Source: Magnetococcus sp. PR-3 (GTDB lineage Bacteria > Pseudomonadota > Magnetococcia > Magnetococcales > Magnetococcaceae). Taken from it: 64,000 nt of DNA. Both the position numbers and the translations under genes were made by a program. The stretch covers positions 1-64,000 of the forward strand of contig NZ_JBAHUQ010000003.1 of NCBI RefSeq assembly GCF_036689865.1. The letters are read 5' to 3'. Below are positions 37,759-45,640 of the stretch, piece after piece; position 1 is the first letter of the stretch, and every line of letters starts with the position of its first letter. The notes beneath the pieces were generated by a model. It saw nothing but the letters and a program-made list of their open reading frames with translations, was not told the DNA's origin and made no database searches.

Positions 37759-38859
37759 TTATTTTCTGAGCAAATCATGGGTTTTTAACCACACCGCCGC
37801 CTTTTGACGGGCTTGGGCGATCTGTACAGCTTTTAAATGGACCGCCACCTGCTCTCTGGCTTGATCCGCCCCAGCATGACGATATTGCCAAGCCAGGTGA
37901 AACCATTTGTAGGCATGCACCAAGTCTTGTTCAACACCATCTCCACGGCTAAAGCGCACACCCAGATTATACATGGCCGTGGCACTACCCCCTTGAGCAG
38001 CTTGGGTATAGAGATCCACCGCACGGGCGGCATCTCTACGCACCCCTAAGCCATGGGCCACTAAATAGCCCAAGTTGACCATACTGCGCACATGGTGCCC
38101 TTGCACAGCCTGTTCATACCAAGCCACGGCCTGTGTCGCATCTTTTGCCCCACCACGGCCCTCTTCCCACATCAATGCTAACTGATACTGGGCTTCGACA
38201 TGGCCCCCCTCCGCCGCTTGTTGATACCACAGACGGGCAGAAGCAGGGTCGGCCTGAATACCTTGTCCCTGTTCCAACATGTGTCCCAAGGCCCAGGCAC
38301 TTCGCACAGAGCCCTGCTGGGCAGCCCGCGTATACCACTGGGCAGCCCGGGCACCATCCCGAGGCACCCCTTCACCACGGGCGATATGGCCAGCCAGATG
38401 GTATTGCGCCGAAGATTCTCCCTGATCTGCCGCTTGGCGCAACAGTTTAATCGCCTGTTGCAGATCCTTATCTACCCCCAAGCCCTGGGCATATTTAAGG
38501 GCTAAAGCGGTCACAGCTCGGGTCTGACCCTGTTGCGCAGCACGGCGGTACCACTGCACGGCCATTTTATGATCCACCGGCCTACCCAAGCCTTGGCTCA
38601 TGAGATAACCAAACAGACTCATGGCCACCCCATCCCCACCATGGGCTGCTTTTTCTAACCACAGGCCAGCCTGCTTAGGGTCCTTCGGTAAACCCTGTTC
38701 ACCATGTAGATAGAACTGACCTAAAAACCGCTGGGCACGTAGGTTACCCTGGTTGGCGGATTCTTTTAACGCATCAACATCCATTTGAGCGGCAAATAGT
38801 GAGGTAGGTAGCAGCCAAATTAACCATGTGATCCATCGAAACATAGGGCCATTTCTCAT
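37759..38859 (-). CDS. Exported Sel1-repeat protein (eight repeats)
   Basis: I take the ATG at 38859 (366 residues); the ATG at 38844 is also possible and the upstream TTG is unlikely. After a signal peptide (LPTSLFA) the protein is almost entirely Sel1 repeats: eight copies of a 36-residue A..LG....G.GV..D...A..WY..AA..G unit. A short helical tail ends the protein. Repeat solenoids like this act as scaffolds, often for secretion or envelope signalling. No partner is evident apart from the second Sel1 gene 117 bases downstream, which may be a duplicated relative. Confidence 0.85.
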   Translation of the reverse strand: MRNGPMFRWITWLIWLLPTSLFAAQMDVDALKESANQGNLRAQRFLGQFYLHGEQGLPKDPKQAGLWLEKAAHGGDGVAMSLFGYLMSQGLGRPVDHKMAVQWYRRAAQQGQTRAVTALALKYAQGLGVDKDLQQAIKLLRQAADQGESSAQYHLAGHIARGEGVPRDGARAAQWYTRAAQQGSVRSAWALGHMLEQGQGIQADPASARLWYQQAAEGGHVEAQYQLALMWEEGRGGAKDATQAVAWYEQAVQGHHVRSMVNLGYLVAHGLGVRRDAARAVDLYTQAAQGGSATAMYNLGVRFSRGDGVEQDLVHAYKWFHLAWQYRHAGADQAREQVAVHLKAVQIAQARQKAAVWLKTHDLLRK

Positions 38860-38986
38860 TATGCGGTTATCTAACGGGGACAAAATACCGACATAGTATC
38901 TGATAAGGTGTCGTGAACACCCTCACTTTTTTGTTACCAAACACCGATTTCACACATCGGACCCTGAACAATGTTGGGAGGTCACC

Positions 38987-40936
38987 ATGTCCCGTGAAGC
39001 ATGGTACAGCGCACAAAGTGCCACAACCTTGGAACGACTGCTTCCACGTATTGAAACACGTTTTGCCGAACGTATGGATCCCAATGATTGGGCCGGCTTG
39101 GTGCAGCGCCTACATACCCATTTTGACCATCTTTTTAATAACTACTACCGTCTTTACGGTCAGCGTTATGATTTTTTCTACCATCTCGAAGAGCTGCTCT
39201 ACAGTACCATTGAAAGCTGGTTAAGCCGACCAGAGGCGTTAAAAGGGTTGGATGCCATCCGCGAACAGGACTCCAATTGGTTTGACTCCAACCGCATGGT
39301 TGGTGCCATGGCCTATGTGGATCTGCTTGCAGGTGATCTACAGGGTGTGGTGAAGCGTATTCCCTATCTCAAAGAGCTTTCCATCTCCTATTTGCACCTT
39401 ATGCCCCTATTCCGTACACCCGAAGGGGATGATGATGGTGGTTACGCCGTCAGCAGTTATCGGGAGGTCGACCCCAGTTTAGGCACCATGGAACAGCTGG
39501 CAGAACTGGCTGAAGAGCTGCGTCGTAACGGTATCAGCCTGGCTGTGGATTTTATCCTCAACCACACAGCAGATGACCATCCTTGGGCAATATCTGCCAA
39601 ACAGGGTGATATTACCTTCCAAAATTATTACCGACTTTTCCCTGACCGGGAAGAGCCCGATGCCTTTGAAGCTCACACCCAATCCATTTTTCCTGATGAA
39701 CATCCCGGCTGCTTTACCTATAGCAACCGTATGAAGAAGTGGGTTTGGACCACCTTTCATAACTACCAGTGGGATCTAAACTACGAAAACCCCGAAGTTT
39801 TTAATGCCATGGCTGGAGAGATGATATTTTTGGCCAATATTGGAGCAGAACTGCTGCGCTTTGATGCCACACCGTTTTTATGGAAGCGTAAGGGAACCGA
39901 TTGTCAGAACCAGCCGGAAGTACACTGGATTATCCAAGCCTTTAATGGTGTCGCCCGTATTGCCGCGCCCACCTTGGTCTTTAAATCTGAAGCCATTGTA
40001 CACCCCGATGATGTCTCCAAATTTCTCAGCCCCCAAGAGTGCCAGCTCTCCTACAACCCCCAGCTCATGGCACTGGTGTGGGAAACACTGGCCACCCGCG
40101 ATACCCGCTTGATGCGGCAAGCCCTGGGACACCGCTTTATTACCCCTGCAGATTGTGCCTGGGTCAATTATCTTCGGTGTCATGATGATATCGGCTGGGC
40201 TTTTGCGGATGATGATATGGCCGCTGTGGATATTGATATCCACGGACATCGCCATTTTCTCACCCAGTTTTATACCGGCCGGTTTGAAAACACCTTTGCC
40301 CGGGGTCAACCCTTCCAAGAGAACCCCAATACAGGTGATGCCCGCGTCTCCGGCACCTTGGCGTCACTCTGTGGGTTGGAAAAAGCCCTTTTTGAACAGA
40401 ACCAGGATGAGGTGGATCTGGCCATTCGGCGTATCTTAATGCTGCATGGCGTGATCTTGACCATTGGTGGTATTCCCCTGCTCTACCTGGGGGATGAATT
40501 GGGCATGATCAACGACTATAGCTATAACCAGGATCCGGAAAAAGATGGGGATAGCCGCTGGCTGCATCGCCTACCCTTTAATGAACAAGCGGCCGATCAA
40601 CGTCATGATCTGGAGACCGTACCGGGACAGATTTTCTCCGGCTTACAGCGGCTGATCCAGATCCGTTTACAAAATTTGGCGTTTACCCGTGCTGAGACCG
40701 AAGTAGTTGATCTGGAAAATACCCATGTCTTGGGCTTTTTTCGCCAGCATATGGAGCACTCTGCCCTGGTCTTGGCCAATTTTAGTGAAAAACCCCAAAA
40801 GATTGATGCCAGCCGCTTACGTCAATTGGGGTTGAAAAAAACCTTTACCGATCTGGTTTCTGGTCACTTTATTGTCGCAACCAGTGAGTTGATGTTAGAA
40901 CCTTATCAGATTGTTATCCTTATGGTCGCCCGTTAA
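38987..40936 (+). CDS. Amylosucrase (GH13 subfamily 4)
   Basis: The 649-residue cytosolic enzyme matches amylosucrase, which makes alpha-1,4-glucan from sucrose and releases fructose. The all-helical N-terminal domain typical of the family (about 1-95) precedes a GH13 barrel. Catalytic residues are visible: nucleophile Asp293 (LLRFDATPFLWK), acid/base Glu335 (FKSEAIVHP) and transition-state Asp400 (YLRCHDDIGW). The DDDGGYAVSSYREVD block at 148-162 and DFILNHTADDHPW at 188-200 are family hallmarks. The match around each catalytic residue is close to Neisseria polysaccharea amylosucrase. No sucrose transporter, phosphorylase or glycogen gene is nearby. It is monocistronic, with its own terminator. 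Sucrose hydrolase is the main alternative. Confidence 0.9.
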   Translation: MSREAWYSAQSATTLERLLPRIETRFAERMDPNDWAGLVQRLHTHFDHLFNNYYRLYGQRYDFFYHLEELLYSTIESWLSRPEALKGLDAIREQDSNWFDSNRMVGAMAYVDLLAGDLQGVVKRIPYLKELSISYLHLMPLFRTPEGDDDGGYAVSSYREVDPSLGTMEQLAELAEELRRNGISLAVDFILNHTADDHPWAISAKQGDITFQNYYRLFPDREEPDAFEAHTQSIFPDEHPGCFTYSNRMKKWVWTTFHNYQWDLNYENPEVFNAMAGEMIFLANIGAELLRFDATPFLWKRKGTDCQNQPEVHWIIQAFNGVARIAAPTLVFKSEAIVHPDDVSKFLSPQECQLSYNPQLMALVWETLATRDTRLMRQALGHRFITPADCAWVNYLRCHDDIGWAFADDDMAAVDIDIHGHRHFLTQFYTGRFENTFARGQPFQENPNTGDARVSGTLASLCGLEKALFEQNQDEVDLAIRRILMLHGVILTIGGIPLLYLGDELGMINDYSYNQDPEKDGDSRWLHRLPFNEQAADQRHDLETVPGQIFSGLQRLIQIRLQNLAFTRAETEVVDLENTHVLGFFRQHMEHSALVLANFSEKPQKIDASRLRQLGLKKTFTDLVSGHFIVATSELMLEPYQIVILMVAR

Positions 40937-40943
40937 TATCCCT

Positions 40944-40983
40944 AAAAAAAGCCTGAAGGGGATCGTACCCCTTCAGGCTTTTT
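40944..40983. terminator. Bidirectional terminator between amylosucrase and MCP
   Basis: A perfect stem (about 40945-40961 with 40968-40984) around a short loop, with A7 on one side and T5 on the other. It lies between the convergent amylosucrase and haem-MCP genes and can serve both. Confidence 0.88.
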
Positions 40984-41006
40984 AAACGGTGTCAGTCGGT
41001 ATCTAC

Positions 41007-43061
41007 CTAGACCTTAAAACGATCCATCAACTGCTCAAGACCCACACCCACCTTAGAAATCTTCTGCATACTCTCATCCAAGCCATCACTCCGTCCTCGT
41101 ACCATGCTGGCTTGCTGGGTTAGGTTCTCCAATAACTTATGGATCACCTGCGCCCCTTCAGTCACCGCCTCAAAATGTTCACGGGCCTGTGTACTCTGTT
41201 CCGTGGCGTGGTTCATGTTTTGGGTGACCTCACCGGTATTATTGGAAGCCTCAGAAACATTTTGCGTCACTTCATCAATACCGTAGGAGATCTCACTGAC
41301 ATTTCGGCTCATATCCCCAATATTACCCGAGGCATTGGATACCAAGTCCGCCACATTCGCTGTCTCTTGAGCGACCTGATCAATCGCTTGGGCGACCCCT
41401 TCAAGGGTAAGGTTCTGTTCATCAACCGAGCTGTTGATCTCCATATTATAGGTACTGATACGCCGGATCTGGTCTCGTACCTTTTCACTCTGCTTATGGG
41501 CTCTATGGGTACTATTCCGAATCTGTTCCACCTTGTCAGAGATCATACCCGTGGCATCCGCCGTCTGACTGGCCAGCTCTTTGACCTCATTGGCCACCAC
41601 CGCAAAGCCTTTACCCGCTTCACCCGCACCGGCGGACTCAATGGCGGCATTCAATGCCAACATGTTGGTCTGCTCAGCAATGTTATTGATAATTTCGACT
41701 ACTTTGACAATTTCAGCCGCCATGCTGGAGAGCTTTTCTACCTCATTCATGGTGGCATCAGCCCCTTCGTTGGCCTGTTGAGACTCCTGGCTGGCCTCCT
41801 GACAACGGCTTCTTACCTGATCCTGAGCGGATTTCAGCTCCAAAACCGATTGGGCAACATGGTTCACACTACCATGGGTACGTTGGGCAATATCCCGGAC
41901 GGTTTCCATTCCGGTATTCACTTCATTAGAAACCGTTGCCACCGTCCCAAGGTTGGTAGAAGCCTCCTCCGCGGCACTGGCAATGGTACTCATATTGGCA
42001 GACATATGCTGGGTGGAGTCATGGGAGATCGTGAGATAGCGCTCTACCTCACCTGTCACACTATGCAGTGAGGCGACAGCATCATTCATCTGCACAGCTG
42101 AGCTTGTGGCATCCTGGGCGTGACCCTGCATGTGCCCCGCATCGGTACGCATATCCCCAGAGAGGGTATGGACCGCCCGTGTGGCATCCACCAACTGATG
42201 AGAGCCCTGCTGAACTTGGGTAACAATGGAACGGATAACCTGTACAAACTGGTTAAACCCTTCTACCAGTTCACCAATTTCATCACGACGCCCAACGGGT
42301 AGCTCCTGGGTCAGGTCGGGTTTATCCCCCTGTGCCAAAGTCTGTAGACCATCTTTAATCACCTCTACCCGCTTGAGCAGACGACTGACACTCCAATACA
42401 CGGTTAAACCAATGATCAAACAGAGCAGCAAGACCATGATCACCGCTTGACTGGTGACAGCCTGAACCTGAGCAATTGGTCCAGAGAGGGGCACGTAGGC
42501 ATTCAGGGTTCCCATGACTTGCTTGGGATCTTTAGGGTCCTGTAAATGGCACTCGGCACAGCCATCATGCATCTTGGTATGCAAGGGTACAGAGATACGG
42601 TAGTGAGTATCATCAATCTGTTCAAAAGCCCCTTGTTTGCCATCCTTCAAGGCGATGGCGGCCTCTTTTTCAAAGGGAATTTCAATTTTAGTATTATCCC
42701 CACCATAAGGGGCCAAGGGGAAAATATCAGCATCACCGATCAAACGAACCCGGATGGTCTCTTTACCAAAATCACTGGTGACCGCATCATCTACCGCAAA
42801 GATGGTGCGCATCCAATCATCCCGGACCTGATCTTTCTCTTCTTCAGATGCCGCTTCATTGTACTGGGTATGAAATTTTTTGGTTGATACCATAAACATC
42901 TGCCCCGAACGCTGCAGCAGTGTCATGGCCTTCGCTTTGGTATCCTCCATCATATTTTCATACAGAATAAACCAACCCAACATCAGTGATAAAACAACCG
43001 CACCACCACCCACAATGGCAATTAATGTCAAAGAGATACGGCCCCGTATTGTTTGAATCAT
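41007..43061 (-). CDS. Chemoreceptor with periplasmic c-type haem motif
   Basis: The ATG at 43061 gives 684 residues beginning MIQTIRGRISLT. A membrane helix (about 10-34), a periplasmic domain (about 35-203), a second helix (about 204-224), HAMP and a full MCP signalling domain follow, with tip [20 protein letters not shown]. The periplasmic domain has CAECH (Cys168, Cys171, His172), a CxxCH c-haem attachment site, in the setting of the DUF3365/Tll0287-like fold. Haem-carrying MCPs of this kind sense oxygen, redox or small gases in some bacteria. Haem attachment would need cytochrome c maturation, in keeping with the ccdA-like locus at the window start. The ligand itself is not evident. Confidence 0.93.
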   Translation of the reverse strand: MIQTIRGRISLTLIAIVGGGAVVLSLMLGWFILYENMMEDTKAKAMTLLQRSGQMFMVSTKKFHTQYNEAASEEEKDQVRDDWMRTIFAVDDAVTSDFGKETIRVRLIGDADIFPLAPYGGDNTKIEIPFEKEAAIALKDGKQGAFEQIDDTHYRISVPLHTKMHDGCAECHLQDPKDPKQVMGTLNAYVPLSGPIAQVQAVTSQAVIMVLLLCLIIGLTVYWSVSRLLKRVEVIKDGLQTLAQGDKPDLTQELPVGRRDEIGELVEGFNQFVQVIRSIVTQVQQGSHQLVDATRAVHTLSGDMRTDAGHMQGHAQDATSSAVQMNDAVASLHSVTGEVERYLTISHDSTQHMSANMSTIASAAEEASTNLGTVATVSNEVNTGMETVRDIAQRTHGSVNHVAQSVLELKSAQDQVRSRCQEASQESQQANEGADATMNEVEKLSSMAAEIVKVVEIINNIAEQTNMLALNAAIESAGAGEAGKGFAVVANEVKELASQTADATGMISDKVEQIRNSTHRAHKQSEKVRDQIRRISTYNMEINSSVDEQNLTLEGVAQAIDQVAQETANVADLVSNASGNIGDMSRNVSEISYGIDEVTQNVSEASNNTGEVTQNMNHATEQSTQAREHFEAVTEGAQVIHKLLENLTQQASMVRGRSDGLDESMQKISKVGVGLEQLMDRFKV

Positions 43062-43255
43062 TCCACACCCACTTCCATACGGTAAAACATATGTATTAAT
43101 TGTTTGCATACCATCCAGCCCCACATCTTATAAAGATGGGTGGACCGAAACAGATACATTGAATAACTTCCGCTCATGGTTAGTTTATCCAATTATAAAC
43201 ATCAATTCGATATCTTTGGATAAGTGAATACATATAAATTGAGATTTATGGTTAG

Positions 43256-43297
43256 AAAAAGATACCTTTCCGCATAATCAGCGCACGGAAAGGCATC
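43256..43297 (-). terminator. Intrinsic terminator of the ABM-like gene
   Basis: A 12-bp stem with one mismatch (43261-43272 with 43286-43297) followed on the minus strand by five T. It lies just after the stop of the ABM-like gene. Confidence 0.75.
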
Positions 43298-43314
43298 TTC
43301 ATCAATACGCGTGT

Positions 43315-43764
43315 TTAAGCCGCTTGATATTGGGCTTTACGTGCTTGGGCCTGCTTGGCCGTTTCTGGGTCATAGGCCCGGCCTGCCCAGAGCATGTCAT
43401 AGGCAATCTCTTCATTACCATTTTCACATAAGGCCAACACCTTTTCGAAAAGGGGTTGAAATGTTTCACTTCGGTGCGAAGCCTCATGCTCTTCATAACT
43501 ACGCCAAAAGGTAATAATCAGCGCCTCACGTCCTTTTAGTGGACTACTCACCGGCTGCCCCCTATCACTCCCTTCATTAGAGATCTGGCCACTGTTCATG
43601 GTGACCATTCCGCCGATAAAACCGGTTTCACTATGGTAGGTTTTTACATTTTCACACAGCTCGGCGACCCGCTCTTGCAGATCGTCCACATCATAGGCTG
43701 CTTTTAAAACCACTCGGTTAATGGTGACCACACCATCATGGGGAAAATTGGGAATCAACTGCAT
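43315..43764 (-). CDS. ABM-like (antibiotic biosynthesis monooxygenase fold) protein
   Basis: The 149-residue cytosolic protein looks like a dimeric alpha/beta-barrel of the ABM family: an N-terminal strand VVTINRVVLKA, a helix with ERVAELCEN, the strand TGFIGGMVTMN, and EALIITFWRSYEEHEASHRS followed by LFEKVLALCEN. ABM-fold proteins include quinol monooxygenases, haem-degrading enzymes and many of unknown role. A C-terminal helix rich in Ala, Lys and Gln is extra. The start has an AGGAGA Shine-Dalgarno. The upstream region carries overlapping palindromes, so it is probably strongly regulated. Confidence 0.6.
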   Translation of the reverse strand: MQLIPNFPHDGVVTINRVVLKAAYDVDDLQERVAELCENVKTYHSETGFIGGMVTMNSGQISNEGSDRGQPVSSPLKGREALIITFWRSYEEHEASHRSETFQPLFEKVLALCENGNEEIAYDMLWAGRAYDPETAKQAQARKAQYQAA

Positions 43765-43824
43765 GGTTGTTTCTCCTAAGGGTCCACACCCATCGTGCCT
43801 TAGGCAGCGTGGGTGAAAAGGTTG

Positions 43825-43861
43825 CTATATTATTATTGACTAATATAGAACCAATTTGGTT
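43825..43861 (-). promoter_or_regulatory. Palindromic promoter/operator region of the ABM-like gene
   Basis: Two adjoining palindromes lie 60-100 bases upstream of the ABM-like start: CTATATTA (43825-43832) with TAATATAG (43841-43848), and GAACCAA/TTGGTTC (43847-43861, one central base). On the minus strand TTGGTT and TAATAT are spaced 16 bases apart and could form the -35 and -10 boxes inside these repeats. That layout suggests repressor control. The regulator is unknown. Confidence 0.5.
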
Positions 43862-43945
43862 CCCATTATCTCATTCAGGGAGAGGATACCATGCAGATAG
43901 GTGCGGAAAGGCCGTAAGGTAGGCAGGAAGGAAGTGATGTGATCA

Positions 43946-43980
43946 ACAAAAGGGGACCTTCGAAAAGGTCCCCTTTTTGT
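43946..43980. terminator. Bidirectional terminator after the 100-residue protein gene
   Basis: A perfect 13-bp stem (43948-43960 with 43965-43977) with a four-base loop and T-runs on both strands. It probably ends the minus-strand gene 44009-44311. On the plus strand it would end a possible short transcript carrying an eight-codon frame (ATG at 43891, preceded by GGGAGAGG). Confidence 0.8.
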
Positions 43981-44008
43981 GCATCCACACCTTTAGGACT
44001 CAGTTGGA

Positions 44009-44311
44009 TTACTCATTGGGCCAGAAGTAGGGATCAAAAAGATCATCCATACTGTAGGGACAGGCATCGGGTACCCGACCTGCAGCTTCTTGGGCAATCG
44101 ATGGTTTGAGCTGCCGATAAACGGCATTCAGATCCATACGATCGACCATGTTGTCGAGATCACTGTCTTCCAGTGACGTCTCCATCTGATTGCGTAGATT
44201 GCTAATGGCTAAACGCCACATCAAACTACGTTTTTCCGGCTGGTGTTCCCAACGCATCAGGCAACCCATAAGGGTGGTTACCTGCTGGTTGATCTGACCT
44301 TGTGTGTTCAT
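44009..44311 (-). CDS. Small cytosolic protein of unknown function
   Basis: The ATG at 44311, after GGAGAT, gives 100 residues beginning MNTQGQINQQV. It is mostly helical and acidic, with RRMEHQPEKRS-like basic spots and a C-terminal CPYSMDDLFDPYFWPNE. I do not recognise the family. A clean ribosome site and a strong terminator support it as a real gene. Confidence 0.6.
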   Translation of the reverse strand: MNTQGQINQQVTTLMGCLMRWEHQPEKRSLMWRLAISNLRNQMETSLEDSDLDNMVDRMDLNAVYRQLKPSIAQEAAGRVPDACPYSMDDLFDPYFWPNE

Positions 44312-45062
44312 TGGTTTATCTCCATTTGAACATCGTATCCCCGCGCTCATGGGGCGATTATGGGCTTAGCACCACCCCACTGGGCTGATGTTTTGGCCTT
44401 ATGTCGCGCGGTCAATACGACTCCAATACAGCAAGGGTAAACAAGCCACCCTTACCGGATTTAAACGTACGGCGCATTCCGACCCCCTACGTTTGGATGG
44501 GTTGCAACATTTGGGGCCATCACACCGCCTCAATATCCATCCAAACCAACGGTAGCCGCCGCATGCGACCCCATCGTTTCTGCCTATCCCCTAGTCCAAT
44601 TTCTCTGCCAATTTCGCAAAACAGACAGATCTACATTTGTACACACTTGAAATATATAGGATATATTTAGAACTTTTTTTGGCGCCTACCTATACTTTGT
44701 ACAGATCATCCCTACCCCACACTGGGCAAAAAAGGGAGCATCAACACCCCATAGGGGAAAATTTAGACCCTATTGTGCCCAAACCCACTCTAACCGTATG
44801 CATCTGTTTACTGTATACGTTTGTTAACATTCAACCAAACGCCCTTCCTCTCTATCTCTATGTACATATGGCCCCTCTTAGATGTTATTGATCGTTTACA
44901 TTTCAAGGGTAAGTATGGCCCCGTTAAAAAATGATCTAAGACATCCTATCACTTTGTAAATTATGGTGTATTTATACATTTATAAGATTGGCCCTGGCTT
45001 TGCGCTATAGAAAGACAAGGGTGGGCGTTTGATCCCACACCATGTCATCAAGGAGCTCAACC
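44312..45062. other. Long intergenic region, AT-rich, no clear gene
   Basis: These 750 bases hold no gene I can support. Longer frames (44401-44670 and 44637-44891 on the plus strand) have poor composition and no ribosome site. A 21-residue minus-strand frame at 44412-44477 (MRRTFKSGKGGLF..., with a G-rich stretch before the ATG) is possible but unsupported. The 3' part (44640-45010) is strongly AT-rich and probably contains the promoter of the small membrane protein gene. Confidence 0.4.
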
Positions 45063-45407
45063 ATGTCTGGCAAGCTTTACCCTAAAGAACCTACAGAGTC
45101 TTGGATGGGTTGTTGTCTGTGGCATGCGGTGGCCATGGCCATTGTGGTGATCGCCTTGGGGCAAGGGTCGGTGGTGAAACAGACCCCGCAGGAAATACGT
45201 ATTTATTCGGCTTCCCCGGAGTCGTCGGTCACCTCTCAGGTTCAACCTCACTACGGGCGTGCTGTTACGGGCAACAGCTCCCTGGTTGGGGGCCTGAGAC
45301 GTGACCATTATCGTCCGTCCCAATTGGCGGACTATGCGCGCATGGATGTACCCCTACACAACCATGCGCTTTATGCAGGTGTAGATACCACGACCAAACA
45401 TCGCTAA
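45063..45407 (+). CDS. Small single-span membrane protein, unknown function
   Basis: The ATG at 45063 follows AAGGAG at good spacing and gives 114 residues. One hydrophobic segment (about 12-34, containing CCLWHAVAMAIVVIAL) is followed by a Ser/Thr-rich extracytoplasmic tail. The family is not recognised. Its last codons form one arm of a 15-base inverted repeat with 45474-45488. Confidence 0.55.
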   Translation: MSGKLYPKEPTESWMGCCLWHAVAMAIVVIALGQGSVVKQTPQEIRIYSASPESSVTSQVQPHYGRAVTGNSSLVGGLRRDHYRPSQLADYARMDVPLHNHALYAGVDTTTKHR

Positions 45408-45488
45408 GACTGGTAAGGGCACCGGTCAAGACGTCGCACGTATTGGGGTTTAGCGTCCCATCTATAATAAAGTGTCGTGGTATCTACA
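45380..45488. repeat. 15-bp perfect inverted repeat, 79-base spacer
   Basis: TGTAGATACCACGAC at 45380-45394 is the exact reverse complement of 45474-45488. The first arm is inside the 3' end of the small membrane protein gene and the second lies before the HD-GYP gene. It could fold in the mRNA or be a recombination scar. No target-site duplication or transposase is seen. Confidence 0.5.
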
Positions 45489-45640
45489 TCCGCCTGTTAT
45501 GACCTAAGCCACATGAATAACAAAATGAAGTGGCCGGGTGTCAGTAAGTGGTTTGCACACAGCAAGTAGTTGGATGACAAGGAGACGAGGTGGGGCTAAC
45601 CCACCTTTTTTCTATTTATATGTGAAAGGTTCTGCCTTCT

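Noticed and set aside
44401-44891. Two overlapping plus-strand frames of 84-89 codons
   Set aside because: No ribosome site, unlikely residue composition and AT-rich drift; treated as noncoding.
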